The translations under genes were made by a program, and so were the position numbers. From the NCBI RefSeq assembly GCF_008274625.1, contig NZ_VTRU01000002.1:124001-188000 (forward strand): a stretch of DNA of 64,000 bases, in the 5' to 3' direction. Under the pieces are notes generated by a model, which saw nothing but the letters and a program-made list of their open reading frames with translations, was not told where the DNA came from and ran no database searches. Source of the DNA: Chryseobacterium panacisoli. GTDB taxonomy: Bacteria; Bacteroidota; Bacteroidia; Flavobacteriales; Weeksellaceae. Shown piece after piece: positions 24,442-34,580 of the stretch. Positions within the stretch are counted from its first letter, which is position 1. Each line of letters begins with the position of its first letter.

Positions 24442-25800
24442 TTACACAACTCCTTGAGCCAACATTGCTTCTGCTACCTTTACGAAGCCGGCAATATTTG
24501 CACCTTTTACGTAGTTTACATAACCGTCTTCGTCTTTTCCGTAGTCTCTACAAGCTTTGTGGATACCAATCATGATTTCCTTTAATCTTGCATCAACCTC
24601 TTCAGAAGTCCAGTTAAGACGGATAGAGTTCTGAGTCATTTCTAATCCTGATGTAGCAACACCTCCAGCATTGGAAGCTTTACCAGGAGAGAATAATACT
24701 TTATTATCTAAGAAATAGTTGATGGCGTCTAGTGTAGAAGGCATATTAGCCGCTTCAGTTACACAAACACATCCATTTTCAACTAGTTTTCTTGCATCAT
24801 CTAAATCTAATTCGTTTTGAGTTGCAGAAGGGAAAGCAACATCACACTTCACATCCCAAGGACGTTTTCCAGCATGGAATTCAGCAGAAGGATATTTTTT
24901 AGCATAATCCTCAGCTCTGTTGTTTCCTGAAGATCTAAGCTCTAATAAATAATCGATCTTTTCTCCGCTGATACCGTCTTTGTCATAAATGTATCCGTCT
25001 GGTCCAGAGATTGTTACCACTTTAGCGCCTAGTTCAGTTGCTTTTTTGATCACTCCCCAGGCTACGTTTCCGAAACCTGATACCGTTACTGTCTTACCTT
25101 GGAAGTCCTGTCCGATAGTCTTCAACATCTGCTCAGCGAAGTATACTACACCATATCCTGTAGCTTCAGGACGGATCAGCGATCCTCCGTAAGCAAGACC
25201 TTTTCCTGTAAGAACTCCGGTAAACTCGTTTCTGATTTTCTTGTATTGTCCGAATAAATATCCGATTTCTCTTGCTCCAACACCGATATCCCCTGCAGGT
25301 ACGTCTGTTTCAGGACCGATATGTTTGCACAATTCTGTCATGAAAGCCTGGCAGAAACGCATTACTTCCATATCAGATTTTCCTTGTGGATCGAAATCTG
25401 AACCTCCTTTACCACCTCCCATTGGAAGAGTTGTTAATGAGTTTTTGAATACTTGCTCGAAAGCTAAGAATTTAAGAACTGATAAGTTTACAGTAGGGTG
25501 GAAACGGATTCCTCCTTTGTATGGTCCAATAGCAGAGTTCATCTGAATTCTGAAACCTCTGTTAACCTGAATTTCTCCTTTGTCATCAACCCATGGAACT
25601 CTGAAAATAATAATTCTTTCAGCTTCAGCCATTCTTTCAAGCAGCTTCATTCCGGTATATTCTTTTTTAGTAGCAATGAATGGAATTACGGTTACGGCAA
25701 CTTCTTTTACAGCCTGTAAGAATTCCGGTTCGTTAGGATTTTTTGCTTCAATTTTTGCAATAAACTCTTGGATTTTCTGGTCAATATTATATTGTTCCAT
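24442..25800 (-). CDS. gdhA: NADP-specific glutamate dehydrogenase
   Basis: 452 aa, the length of hexameric bacterial GDH (about 447). The substrate domain has PMGGGKGGSDFDPQGKSD with the catalytic Lys and PAGDIGVGAREIGYLFGQYK. The nucleotide domain has the Rossmann motif SGFGNVAWG. GGVATSGLEMTQNS is a clear GDH1/4 signature. It catalyses reductive amination of 2-oxoglutarate with ammonia (NADPH) in the cytoplasm. Monocistronic: a good promoter in front and terminators behind. Flavobacteria that live on peptides often use GDH in both directions. Confidence 0.96.
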   Translation of the reverse strand: MEQYNIDQKIQEFIAKIEAKNPNEPEFLQAVKEVAVTVIPFIATKKEYTGMKLLERMAEAERIIIFRVPWVDDKGEIQVNRGFRIQMNSAIGPYKGGIRFHPTVNLSVLKFLAFEQVFKNSLTTLPMGGGKGGSDFDPQGKSDMEVMRFCQAFMTELCKHIGPETDVPAGDIGVGAREIGYLFGQYKKIRNEFTGVLTGKGLAYGGSLIRPEATGYGVVYFAEQMLKTIGQDFQGKTVTVSGFGNVAWGVIKKATELGAKVVTISGPDGYIYDKDGISGEKIDYLLELRSSGNNRAEDYAKKYPSAEFHAGKRPWDVKCDVAFPSATQNELDLDDARKLVENGCVCVTEAANMPSTLDAINYFLDNKVLFSPGKASNAGGVATSGLEMTQNSIRLNWTSEEVDARLKEIMIGIHKACRDYGKDEDGYVNYVKGANIAGFVKVAEAMLAQGVV

Positions 25801-25826
25801 ATATTAAGGTTGAATATTATTGTCAA

Positions 25827-25855
25827 CAAATTTAATTTTTTTTTCAAGATTCACA
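25827..25855 (-). promoter_or_regulatory. gdhA promoter
   Basis: On the minus strand: TTG at 25855-25853, 18 bases, then TAAATTTG at 25834-25827, 26 bases upstream of the ATG. Both elements match the Bacteroidota consensus. Confidence 0.55.
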
Positions 25856-25990
25856 ACACTGTATTTCAACATTGTTAAAAATTAAATAATAATGTTTCGT
25901 AATATTATTAAATTGATAATTAGTGTTTAAATTTTATTAAAAATGAAATGTTATGTGTGAAATAATGCAATATTAAGAAATCATTAAATC

Positions 25991-27100
25991 TTAAATTGCG
26001 ATGAATTGCCTCCCGGAAAACGATTTTACTTTCCCTAAAAGTTCCAATTCCAAAATTATTGGTAAGATTTTGTGAGTGGGGATCTTAATTTTCTGCGACA
26101 GATCATCCAGAGAAATCTTAGGTTGGTCTTTAATAGATTGATATATTAAAGACTGATTATCAGATAATTGTATCGTAGTCTCGCTATAAGGAAATAACTC
26201 TTCTATTTTTTCTTTAGGACTATCAAATCCGAGTATGCTAATGAGATCTTTTATGGTAGAAATGGCTGTTGCTTTGTTATGGAAAATCAACTGATTACAT
26301 CCCTGGCTGCAGAGGTCTGTAATTTTTCCCGGAAGGGCAAAAACGTCACGATTATAATCATTAGCAAAAGTGGCGGTGCTTACAGAGCCTCCTCCAAAAC
26401 CGGTTTCCACCACAATGGTTGCGGGAGACATTCCTGCTACAATTCTATTTCTTTGGATGAAGTTTTCACGATCTGGTTTTTGAGAAGAACTGAACTCTGT
26501 AATTAATGTACCTCCTTCTTCCAAAATTTTCTCTGAAAGCTTTTTGTTTTTTGATGGATATAAATATTGGAAACCATGCGCAAGAACAGCAACTGTAGGT
26601 TTCTGATGACGAATAGACTGCTCATGAACTTCTTTGTCAACTCCAAGAGCAAGTCCGCTCACTGATGTATATTTTGAAGATTGAGTTGCTTCAAAGAAGT
26701 CTTCAATAAATTTTTGGCCATAGCCAGTCATATTTCGGGTTCCTACAATACTTACTTTAGACAGTGTATCATCTATCTTTCCTTTCTGATATAGAATAGC
26801 TGGTGCATCATTACATTCACTAAGTAGTAAAGGAGTTTCATTAAGATGCTTCAGTCTGATTTGAATATTATTCTTTTCACAAAAAATTAATTCTTCTTCT
26901 GCGAATTTCAAATGATCATTATTCCCAATGTCTGAAACTGTTTTTTGTCCTATGCCTTCCAGTTTTTTATATTCTTTCTTTGCTCTTTTCCATGCTTCCT
27001 GAGCACTTCCAAAAGTACGGATAAGTTTATGAAAATGAATGTCTCCAATCTGGCTGCATTCGCGAAGGGCGATTGCATAAAAGTATTCTTCGGAAATCAT
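25991..27100 (-). CDS. dprA: DNA-processing protein DprA
   Basis: 369 aa from the ATG at 27100; a TTG at 27115 would add MKKTH and is less likely. N-terminal SAM/HhH-like region (YKKLEGIGQKTVSDIGN), central Rossmann-like DprA domain with SIVGTRNMTGYGQKF, SVSGLALGVDKEVHEQS, AVLAHGFQYLYPSKNKKL, NFIQRNRIVAGMSPATIVVE and VFALPG, then a winged-helix C-terminus (LIYQSIKDQPKISLDDLSQ). DprA loads RecA onto incoming ssDNA during natural transformation. Downstream of the rhomboid gene with a 32-base gap, likely one transcript. Confidence 0.93.
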   Translation of the reverse strand: MISEEYFYAIALRECSQIGDIHFHKLIRTFGSAQEAWKRAKKEYKKLEGIGQKTVSDIGNNDHLKFAEEELIFCEKNNIQIRLKHLNETPLLLSECNDAPAILYQKGKIDDTLSKVSIVGTRNMTGYGQKFIEDFFEATQSSKYTSVSGLALGVDKEVHEQSIRHQKPTVAVLAHGFQYLYPSKNKKLSEKILEEGGTLITEFSSSQKPDRENFIQRNRIVAGMSPATIVVETGFGGGSVSTATFANDYNRDVFALPGKITDLCSQGCNQLIFHNKATAISTIKDLISILGFDSPKEKIEELFPYSETTIQLSDNQSLIYQSIKDQPKISLDDLSQKIKIPTHKILPIILELELLGKVKSFSGRQFIAI

Positions 27101-27132
27101 GTGTGTTTTTTTCAAATGTAGTGAATTAAGAA

Positions 27133-27900
27133 TTATTTCTTCCTTAATTCATCCAAATGATCCCAAATATCATCTCTTTTTTTATAGGGGAGCTCCATAA
27201 AATCTTCCGGATGATTTTCTTTATATTCCTGCCACAATTTATCATCCTTTTCGCTATAATAATTGGGAAATTCCCAAATAAACATTTTCTTCTTTTCCCC
27301 CACATTTTTAAAAGCAAATGCAATTATACTTCCTACTACAGCTCCGGAAAGATGAGCCTGCCATGAAATTTTACTCGGTTCCTGCATGGTATAAAACAGC
27401 TCTTCAGGCAGCATTCCCCAGACTAAACTTCCATAATACAGCACAACAAGCATTGAAATCGTAAGAAGTTTTGTATTCCATTTAAATACCCCGCTGAAAA
27501 AAAGGAAGAATGCAAGAACGTAGACTACGCCACTGGCTCCTATTGTACAAGTGTACATGTATTCGCCAGAGAAAATGTCAATAGGAGGAAGGAGCCATAC
27601 TAAAAGCCCTGTTGCCAGCCAGCCGATAATAAAAACTTTATTTGCAACTATTGGGTAAAACTGATAGAGCAAAAACATAAGTGCAGCTATCGGAATTGAA
27701 TTTCCTATAATATGATCAATATTGCCATGCAAAAGAGGAGAGGTAACGATACCGAGCAATCCTTCAGGCAAAAGCGGAATGATCGCTCCAAAGCAGCTTT
27801 GAAAAAAGCCCTGCATTTGTAAAAAATATCCAAACCACATTGCAGAAAGCATCAGCAAAGGGTAGATAATCGCTTTTTTGGAAATTGCATTTTTAAACAT
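27133..27900 (-). CDS. Rhomboid family intramembrane serine protease
   Basis: 255 aa with about six membrane helices. Catalytic Ser in TIGASGVVY, His in the last helix region (WQAHLSGAVVGSIIAF), and the H-x3-D-H-I-x2-N oxyanion segment HGNIDHIIGNS. Full set of residues, so an active protease is expected. The cytosolic tail (EFPNYYSEKDDKLWQEYKENHPEDFMELP...) is unusual in length and charge but typical of flavobacterial members. Substrates unknown. Upstream partner of dprA. Confidence 0.9.
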   Translation of the reverse strand: MFKNAISKKAIIYPLLMLSAMWFGYFLQMQGFFQSCFGAIIPLLPEGLLGIVTSPLLHGNIDHIIGNSIPIAALMFLLYQFYPIVANKVFIIGWLATGLLVWLLPPIDIFSGEYMYTCTIGASGVVYVLAFFLFFSGVFKWNTKLLTISMLVVLYYGSLVWGMLPEELFYTMQEPSKISWQAHLSGAVVGSIIAFAFKNVGEKKKMFIWEFPNYYSEKDDKLWQEYKENHPEDFMELPYKKRDDIWDHLDELRKK

Positions 27901-28119
27901 GAGGATTTTATGTCAAATCAAAAGCCAATGATAAATTTCGGAAAATTTGTCGATGAATCAGTTTCTACTTACTTGATTTTAAGACAAAAGGTATCAAATT
28001 TGTTTTTAAGCTTATTATTTTGGCATTGATTTTACAGAGGTATCTTATTATTAGGTAATTCAACTTTATGAATTAGAATTCTTTAAAGCTGAATTTACCT
28101 TTAAAAAAAATTATATTAA

Positions 28120-28127
28120 TACTTTTG
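28120..28127 (+). promoter_or_regulatory. -7 box of the first DUF3078 gene
   Basis: TACTTTTG, an exact TAnnTTTG match, 20 bases before the ATG. No clear -33 element. The second DUF3078 gene has a similar box (29280-29287). Confidence 0.45.
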
Positions 28128-28147
28128 CATTGAAAATTATTTGAGTA

Positions 28148-29074
28148 ATGAAGAAGTTTTTATTGATTCTTTCCTGTTTTATAGGAATATATGCAAGTGC
28201 ACAAGAAGAATTGAAAAAAGATTCCGTAGTGGTAGACACAGTGAAATACTGGTCAGTAATTGGGAAAAACACGTTAATGATCAATCAGGCTGCTTTTTCA
28301 AACTGGGTAGGAGGGGGAGCCAACAACGTAGGGTGGCTTGCCGGTGTCAATTACAATCTGACCTATGAAAAAGACAAAGATCTCTGGGAGAATATTATCA
28401 TACTGGGCTATGGGCAGAATGACACAAAAGGATTAGGAATAAGAAAAACACAGGATGTGATCAACATTTCAACCAATTATGGAAGGAAGTTTTCAAAAAG
28501 CTGGTATTTTTCTTCAGGAGCAGGATTACAATCTCAGTTTGCTGCAGGATATGAGGATGGAAATAATCCCGAAGCAAAGAAAATATCAAATTTTATGGCA
28601 CCAGGCTATCTGAATGTGGGTATGGGTATCACCTACAGGCCCAATGATGATTTGACTGTTACTTTACGTCCTATCAACGCCAGATGGACCTTTGTACTGG
28701 ATAAAGACCTTCAGACCGCAGGAAGTTATGGTTTAAAAAATGATGGTGATACCTCCTTGTTACAGTTCGGTTTCCTTGGAACGGCAATTTATAAGCTGAA
28801 AATAATGGAAGATATTTACTTAACCAATACGGCTTCGGTTTTCTCGAATTACCTTGACCGCCCGGACAGATTGGTCCTTGCTTATGGAGCCCTGTTAAAC
28901 CTTAAAGTAAACAAATATATTTCTTCCAATGTAACGCTTGATTTGCTCTATGATCACAATCAGATCGAAAAAACACAGCTGAAACAGACCCTTGGAATCG
29001 GGTTCGCGTATACCATTGATAATGGTGTGAAGCGTTCTGACCGTAAGGACAGTCAGTGGTGGATTAAAAAATAA
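28148..29074 (+). CDS. DUF3078 outer-membrane-type protein, copy 1
   Basis: 308 aa with signal peptide MKKFLLILSCFIGIYASAQ. The rest is rich in alternating beta strands ending in aromatic residues, as in outer-membrane barrels. Family signature: AAFSNWVGGGANNVGWLAG near residue 50, YNLTYEKDKDLWEN, and RPDRLVLAYGALLNLKVNKYISSNVTLDLLYDHNQ towards the end. Function unknown. It is a close tandem paralogue of the next gene, and each has its own promoter box and terminator, so they are probably regulated separately. Confidence 0.85.
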   Translation: MKKFLLILSCFIGIYASAQEELKKDSVVVDTVKYWSVIGKNTLMINQAAFSNWVGGGANNVGWLAGVNYNLTYEKDKDLWENIIILGYGQNDTKGLGIRKTQDVINISTNYGRKFSKSWYFSSGAGLQSQFAAGYEDGNNPEAKKISNFMAPGYLNVGMGITYRPNDDLTVTLRPINARWTFVLDKDLQTAGSYGLKNDGDTSLLQFGFLGTAIYKLKIMEDIYLTNTASVFSNYLDRPDRLVLAYGALLNLKVNKYISSNVTLDLLYDHNQIEKTQLKQTLGIGFAYTIDNGVKRSDRKDSQWWIKK

Positions 29075-29099
29075 TAATAATTACATCAGTTTTAATAGA

Positions 29100-29125
29100 A
29101 AAACACTTCAGAAATGAGGTGTTTT
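29100..29125 (+). terminator. Terminator of DUF3078 copy 1
   Basis: 10-bp stem with one G-U pair, 6-base loop, T-run (GTTTTTTGTTTTTT). Confidence 0.75.
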
Positions 29126-29279
29126 TTGTTTTTTAAATAATGTAGTTTTAAGTTGATTTAAGTTTGGAGTGTGATCCTTGGGTGTTTAAATGGTTTGTTT
29201 TCATTGTATTATAGGCAAAAAATCAACTATGTTAAATTCATTTTAAAGTGAATTTTATTTAGGCGTAGATTATTATTTA

Positions 29280-29287
29280 TACATTTG
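29280..29287 (+). promoter_or_regulatory. -7 box of the second DUF3078 gene
   Basis: TACATTTG, exact TAnnTTTG match, 15 bases before the ATG. Confidence 0.45.
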
Positions 29288-29302
29288 TAATAAATCATTA
29301 TT

Positions 29303-30226
29303 ATGAAAAAACTTTTATTGATCAGTTCCATTTCTTTTGGAGCGATAGCTTTGGCACAAGAAACTAAAACAGAGGCTCCGGCAACAGACACTGTTAAAGC
29401 CTGGTCTATTCAAGGACAAAATACATTAATGCTTAACCAGGCTGCCTTTTCAAACTGGGTAGGAGGGGGAGCCAACAACGTAGGATGGCTTGCCGGTGTC
29501 AATTACAACCTGACTTATGAGAAAGGGAAAGATCTTTGGGAAAATATCATTATTTTGGGCTACGGACAGAATAATACTCAAGGTACAGGCGTGCGAAAAA
29601 CTCAGGATGTTATCAACCTTTCTACAAACTATGGTAGAAAGTTTGCTGAAAGCTGGTATTTCTCAGGAGGAGCAGGCCTTCAGACTCAGTTTGCGCCGGG
29701 ATATGAAGATGGAAATAACCCTGATGCTAAAAAGATTTCCAATTTCATGGCTCCGGGATATCTGAATGTGGGTGCAGGGGTTACCTATCGCCCTAATGAT
29801 AATTTGACCGTAACATTACGTCCTGCTAACGCGAGATGGACTTTTGTTTTAGATAAGGATCTCCAAACTGCCGGAACATATGGCCTTAAAAATGATGGTG
29901 ATTCATCACTTTTCCAGTTCGGTTTCCTTGGAACAGCCATCTATAAGATTAAGATCATGGAGAATATTAATCTGACCAATACAGCATCTGTATTTTCAAA
30001 TTATCTGGATCATCCGGATAGATTGGTATTGGCTTATGGAGCGGTATTAAATATGAAGATCAATAAATATATTTCATCCAATATTACCCTGGATCTGCTG
30101 TATGACCATAATCAGATCTGGAAAACACAGTTGAAGCAGACATTGGGCGTAGGTTTGGCTTATAATTTTGATAATGGTAAGAAACGTTCAGATAATAAGG
30201 ATAACCAAGGCTGGTTAAAGAAATAA
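29303..30226 (+). CDS. DUF3078 outer-membrane-type protein, copy 2
   Basis: 307 aa with signal peptide MKKLLLISSISFGAIALAQ. It matches copy 1 along its full length with few gaps, differing mostly in the signal peptide and first 15 mature residues. A stretch of about 84 bases starting at 29440 is nearly identical at DNA level to 28294 onward, whereas third positions elsewhere have diverged. This indicates a tandem duplication with possible gene conversion or strong constraint. Convergent with sufD, sharing a strong terminator. Confidence 0.85.
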   Translation: MKKLLLISSISFGAIALAQETKTEAPATDTVKAWSIQGQNTLMLNQAAFSNWVGGGANNVGWLAGVNYNLTYEKGKDLWENIIILGYGQNNTQGTGVRKTQDVINLSTNYGRKFAESWYFSGGAGLQTQFAPGYEDGNNPDAKKISNFMAPGYLNVGAGVTYRPNDNLTVTLRPANARWTFVLDKDLQTAGTYGLKNDGDSSLFQFGFLGTAIYKIKIMENINLTNTASVFSNYLDHPDRLVLAYGAVLNMKINKYISSNITLDLLYDHNQIWKTQLKQTLGVGLAYNFDNGKKRSDNKDNQGWLKK

Positions 30227-30251
30227 GCGGGATAGACACCCGTAAAAAATA

Positions 30252-30280
30252 AAAAAGCACTTCAAAAAGAAGTGCTTTTT
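30252..30280. terminator. Bidirectional terminator (DUF3078 copy 2 / sufD)
   Basis: 12-bp perfect stem AAAAAGCACTTC / GAAGTGCTTTTT with an A5 loop. Works for both convergent genes. Confidence 0.88.
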
Positions 30281-30300
30281 CGTATCAATATATATAAGTC

Positions 30301-31635
30301 TTAGAATTCTATATCTACTCCTAGTTTCTCTGCCAATAGCTTTGAAATTTTCTCTTTTAGAGGCTCTATATCAATATTTTGCATGGCATCATTTGCGAAA
30401 GCATATAAAAGTAATGCCTGAGCTTCTTTTTTAGAGATTCCTCTTGCTCTCAGGTAGAATAGGGCATCTTCATTCAGCTGACCTACTGTACATCCGTGAG
30501 AACATTTTACATCATCTGCAAAGATCTCCAACTGCGGTTTTGTATCGATGCTTGCCCCTTCACTTAGCAACACGTTGTTGTTTTGCTGATAAGCATTTGT
30601 TTTCTGAGCAATTTTATCTACAAAAACTTTCCCGTTGAAAACTCCGTGGGCATTCCCATCGAAGATTCCTTTATAGTTCTGATAACTTTCACAGTTCGGG
30701 AAGTTGTGGTGAACTGCCGTGTGGTGGTCTACCAACTGATCTTTCCCAATGATCGTGATTCCGTTCATGAATGAATTGATATTAGATCCATTATGAATAA
30801 AATCAAGGTTGTTTCTTACCAGTTTACCTCCGAAAGAGAAAGTATTTACAGTGGTTAAGCTGTCTTTTTCTTGTCTTGCGAATGTATTGTCGATAAGATA
30901 TGTTGTGTTGTTGTCATTCTGAAGCTTATGCCAGTCAGCTTTTGCATTGGGATATGTAAAGATTTCCGTTACAGAGTTGGTCAATACATAAGTGCTGTCA
31001 AAATTATGGTGGCTTTCAATCACTTCTACTTTGGCTCCTTCTTCTACAATTAAAAGGTTTCTTGTGTTGTAGAACGTATTTTCTTCCTGATTCTGAGAAA
31101 TATAAAAAATGTGGATTGGTTTTTCAATCACTACATTCTTAGGAACTTTCAAAAAGAAACCGTATTTGCAGTAAGCAAGGTTTAAGTTTGTAAAAGCTTG
31201 TTCTTTAGAAGCAATGGTATTGAAGTATTTTTCAAAAACCTCTTTATGCTTCTCATCATTCAATGCATAGTTGAATGAAAGGAATTCTACATTTTCAATA
31301 GAAACTTTTGAAAGTTCTTTATGAAGTTTACCGTTTACAAAAACAATCCAATCAAAATTTTCTTCACCAAGGTGCAGTTCATCAAACTGTTCTTTGGTGA
31401 TATTGTGGCTCTCTTTCGGGAAGAAGTTGTAGCTTTTTTCCGTGATTTCCTTTAGATTGGTATATTTATATTCTTCGTCTTTTTTTGTCGGAAAACCAAC
31501 ACTTTGAAACCTTTGAAGAGCTGCTTTTCTACTGTCATCCAGAAACCTGTGACGAAGACTCTCCAAAAATTCATTATGGTTCTCTATGATCTGTTCTTTT
31601 AATGCCATTACTGGTATATCTGTGGTTTGCACCAT
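30301..31635 (-). CDS. sufD: Fe-S cluster assembly protein SufD
   Basis: 444 aa from the ATG at 31635, which has an A-rich leader typical of Bacteroidota; an ATG at 31608 (MALKEQII) gives 435 aa and is also plausible. A right-handed beta-helix core with family motifs IEEGAKVEVIESH-like segment, NNTTYLIDN, FIHNGSNINSFMNG and VDHHTAVHHNFPNCESYQNYKGIFDG, then KPQLEIFADDVKCSHGCTVGQLNEDALFYLRARGI with the conserved Cys and His. SufD forms the SufBC2D scaffold that builds Fe-S clusters. Last gene of the suf operon. Confidence 0.95.
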   Translation of the reverse strand: MVQTTDIPVMALKEQIIENHNEFLESLRHRFLDDSRKAALQRFQSVGFPTKKDEEYKYTNLKEITEKSYNFFPKESHNITKEQFDELHLGEENFDWIVFVNGKLHKELSKVSIENVEFLSFNYALNDEKHKEVFEKYFNTIASKEQAFTNLNLAYCKYGFFLKVPKNVVIEKPIHIFYISQNQEENTFYNTRNLLIVEEGAKVEVIESHHNFDSTYVLTNSVTEIFTYPNAKADWHKLQNDNNTTYLIDNTFARQEKDSLTTVNTFSFGGKLVRNNLDFIHNGSNINSFMNGITIIGKDQLVDHHTAVHHNFPNCESYQNYKGIFDGNAHGVFNGKVFVDKIAQKTNAYQQNNNVLLSEGASIDTKPQLEIFADDVKCSHGCTVGQLNEDALFYLRARGISKKEAQALLLYAFANDAMQNIDIEPLKEKISKLLAEKLGVDIEF

Positions 31636-31773
31636 TTTTTCTTTTTTTTTGAACTAAAATATTGCTATTCCGAGGAACAAGGAATCCAATTTTTAATGTT
31701 AGAGATTCTTTATTTTACTACGTTTCACGAATGACTGCGAAAATTATAATCTCTGAAATAATATATTTTCTTC

Positions 31774-32517
31774 TTAATTAAGAAGCCAGTCGTAACCTTT
31801 TGCTTCAAGTTCTAATGCTAAGGATTTGTCACCAGTCTTGATGATTTTTCCATCTGCTAAAACATGAACGAAATCCGGTTGAATATAATTAAGCAATCTC
31901 TGATAGTGCGTAATCAAAAGAACTGCATTCCCTTCATTTTTAAAGTGGTTTACCCCGTCTGCAACGATTCTTAAAGCATCGATATCCAATCCGGAATCGG
32001 TCTCATCAAGAATAGCCAGTTTAGGATTAAGCATCATCATCTGGAAGATCTCATTTCTTTTCTTTTCACCTCCTGAGAATCCCTCGTTTAATGATCTTGA
32101 AAGGAAATCTTTCTTGATGCCCAGCTTTTCAGATTTTTCACGGATTAATGCAAGCATTTCTTTTGCCGGCATTTCTTCCAGTCCGTTTGCTTTTCTTGTT
32201 TCGTTCAAAGCAGCTTTGATAAAGTTCGTTACAGAAACTCCCGGAATTTCCACTGGATACTGGAAAGAAAGGAAAATTCCTTTGTGAGCTCTGTCTTCAG
32301 GAGCATCTTCAACGATATCTTCTCCCTGGAAAAGAATCTCTCCACCAGTCACTTCGTAATCTTCTTTACCAGCGATTACAGAAGAAAGGGTAGATTTCCC
32401 AGCTCCGTTCGGCCCCATGATAGCGTGAACTTCGCCTGGCTTTATTTCAAGATTAATACCTTTTAATATTTCTGCGCCATCTTCAATTTTGGCGTGAAGG
32501 TTTTTAATTTCTAACAT
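31774..32517 (-). CDS. sufC: Fe-S cluster assembly ATPase SufC
   Basis: 247 aa ABC-type ATPase. Walker [13 protein letters not shown] signature [14 protein letters not shown], Walker [16 protein letters not shown]-loop [10 protein letters not shown]. Full length with all catalytic residues. It powers the SufBC2D scaffold. Followed by a 138-base gap before sufD, larger than the other gaps in the operon. I saw no terminator hairpin there. Confidence 0.97.
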   Translation of the reverse strand: MLEIKNLHAKIEDGAEILKGINLEIKPGEVHAIMGPNGAGKSTLSSVIAGKEDYEVTGGEILFQGEDIVEDAPEDRAHKGIFLSFQYPVEIPGVSVTNFIKAALNETRKANGLEEMPAKEMLALIREKSEKLGIKKDFLSRSLNEGFSGGEKKRNEIFQMMMLNPKLAILDETDSGLDIDALRIVADGVNHFKNEGNAVLLITHYQRLLNYIQPDFVHVLADGKIIKTGDKSLALELEAKGYDWLLN

Positions 32518-32535
32518 TTTATTTGCTTAAACAAA

Positions 32536-33042
32536 TTATTTTTGAATTCTATATACTAAACTTTCAGGTTGACCAGGGACATCATTCAGTGTCCCGATTT
32601 GTATCATACCTGCCTTTTCCAATACTTTAACAGAAACTATATTACTGGGACGGACAATGGCGAATATTTCTTCTTTATTGTCTTCGTTTAACCCAAAATC
32701 TATAGCTTTCTTTGTGAATTCTGTGGCGTATCCTTTCCCCCATGCCTCGGAAGCAAAACGATAGCCTAAATTCAATTTTTCTTCTTCTCCGTAGAGTTTA
32801 TAGCTCAATCCTCCAAAACCTATTATATTTTCTGGATCATCCTTTTCAACAATCACCCAGCCTCCAAAACTGTACTTTTCCCAATGATCAAGCATTCTTG
32901 TAAATGTGCTTTCTGCTTTTTCAAAACTCATTGGTCCGCTTGGATTATGAATATTGGTTTGAGGATCATGATTAATTTCAAAGAATCTTTCAAAATCTTC
33001 TTTTGTAGGTTTTCTTAAAATTAATCTTTCTGTAGCTATCAT
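32536..33042 (-). CDS. GNAT N-acetyltransferase (RimJ/RimL-like) inside the suf operon
   Basis: 168 aa. Starts MIATERLILRKPTKEDFERFF, typical of the RimJ/RimL branch; acetyl-CoA site EAWGKGYATEFTKKAI; later VRPSNIVSVKVLEKAGM. It sits between sufB (6-base gap) and sufC (18-base gap), so it is co-transcribed with Fe-S assembly genes. The target is unknown; nothing ties it mechanistically to Fe-S assembly, and it may be a passenger gene. Confidence 0.88.
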   Translation of the reverse strand: MIATERLILRKPTKEDFERFFEINHDPQTNIHNPSGPMSFEKAESTFTRMLDHWEKYSFGGWVIVEKDDPENIIGFGGLSYKLYGEEEKLNLGYRFASEAWGKGYATEFTKKAIDFGLNEDNKEEIFAIVRPSNIVSVKVLEKAGMIQIGTLNDVPGQPESLVYRIQK

Positions 33043-33048
33043 ATTTTC

Positions 33049-34497
33049 TTATCCTACTGAACCTTCTAATGAAATTTCAAGTAATTTCTGTGCTTCAATA
33101 GCAAATTCCATTGGAAGCTTGTTCAAAACTTCTTTACTGAAACCATTCACGATCAAAGCAATTGCTCTTTCCGTATCAATACCTCTTTGGTTACAGTAGA
33201 AAATCTGATCCTCCCCGATTTTTGAAGTCGTTGCCTCGTGCTCTAGCTGTGCAGTAGGATCTTTGATTTCAATATAAGGGAAAGTGTGGGCACCACATTC
33301 ATTACCCATCAATAGAGAGTCACATTGAGAGAAGTTTCTTGCTCCTTTTGCTGAAGGCATTACTTTCACCTGTCCTCTGTATGAGTTTTGAGATTTTCCT
33401 GCAGAAATACCTTTGGAAATAATTGTTGATCTGGTATTCTTTCCAATGTGGATCATTTTTGTTCCTGTATCTGCATACTGATGGTTGTTGGTTACCGCAA
33501 TAGAGTAGAACTCTCCGATAGAATTGTCTCCTTTCAGAATACAAGAAGGATATTTCCATGTTACAGCCGAACCTGTTTCTACCTGAGTCCATGAGATTTT
33601 TGCATTTCTTTCGCAAAGTCCTCTCTTCGTTACAAAGTTGAATACCCCTCCTTTACCTTCTTCATTACCAGGATACCAGTTCTGAACTGTAGAATATTTG
33701 ATCTCAGCTCCGTCTAAAGCAATCAGTTCCACTACTGCAGCGTGAAGCTGGTTTTCATCTCTTGATGGTGCTGTACATCCTTCAAGATAGGAAACATAAC
33801 TTCCCTCATCAGCTACAAGAAGCGTTCTTTCAAACTGTCCTGTTCCTGCCTGGTTGATACGGAAATAGGTGGAAAGCTCCATTGGGCATTTTACCCCTTT
33901 GGGAATGTAGCAGAAACTTCCGTCAGAAAATACTGCGGAATTTAATGCTGCATAGAAATTATCTCCTCTCGGAACTACTTTTCCAAGATATTTTCTTACC
34001 AAATCAGGGTGGTTTTTAATGGCCTCAGAAATTGAACAGAAAATAATTCCTTTCTCTGCCAATGTATCCTGAAAAGTAGTTTTCACAGAAATTGAATCCA
34101 TTACGATATCTACGGCAACACCTGAAAGTCTTTTTTGCTCTTCGATATTGATCCCTAATTTTGCAAAAGTTGCTAATAATTCAGGATCTACCTCGTCAAG
34201 ACTTGCCAGTTCCGGCTTTACTTTAGGAGCAGCATAGTAACGGATTGCTTGAAAATCCGGTTTCTCATACTTGATATTCGCCCAGTTAGGCTCTACCATT
34301 TTCAACCAGATTTTGAAAGATTCCAGTCGCCATTCAGTCATCCATTCCGGCTCTTCTTTTTTAGCAGAGATCGCACGGATGATATCCTCATTTAAACCGA
34401 TCGGGAAATCTTCATAATCAATCTTCGTTTCCCAACCGAATTCATATTTTTTATTTTCTAGATCGACCCTTAAATCGTCTTCTGTATATTTACTCAT
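33049..34497 (-). CDS. sufB: Fe-S cluster assembly protein SufB
   Basis: 482 aa, full length. Family landmarks: [20 protein letters not shown] at the start, [23 protein letters not shown] segment ([16 protein letters not shown]), [65 protein letters not shown] and [22 protein letters not shown]. It is the scaffold on which clusters are assembled with SufC and SufD. Its start lies 83 bases after the upstream carrier gene. Confidence 0.97.
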   Translation of the reverse strand: MSKYTEDDLRVDLENKKYEFGWETKIDYEDFPIGLNEDIIRAISAKKEEPEWMTEWRLESFKIWLKMVEPNWANIKYEKPDFQAIRYYAAPKVKPELASLDEVDPELLATFAKLGINIEEQKRLSGVAVDIVMDSISVKTTFQDTLAEKGIIFCSISEAIKNHPDLVRKYLGKVVPRGDNFYAALNSAVFSDGSFCYIPKGVKCPMELSTYFRINQAGTGQFERTLLVADEGSYVSYLEGCTAPSRDENQLHAAVVELIALDGAEIKYSTVQNWYPGNEEGKGGVFNFVTKRGLCERNAKISWTQVETGSAVTWKYPSCILKGDNSIGEFYSIAVTNNHQYADTGTKMIHIGKNTRSTIISKGISAGKSQNSYRGQVKVMPSAKGARNFSQCDSLLMGNECGAHTFPYIEIKDPTAQLEHEATTSKIGEDQIFYCNQRGIDTERAIALIVNGFSKEVLNKLPMEFAIEAQKLLEISLEGSVG

Positions 34498-34580
34498 TAT
34501 TATTTTTTAGATTTCAGATGGTAGATTTCAGCATTCAGAATGGCTCTGATATCTGTTATCTAGTATCTAATGTCTTTTCT

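Noticed and set aside
25887..25910. Hairpin TAATAAT / ATTATTA downstream of dprA
   Set aside because: Pure A/T stem in A/T-rich DNA, no T-tract after it in the relevant direction.
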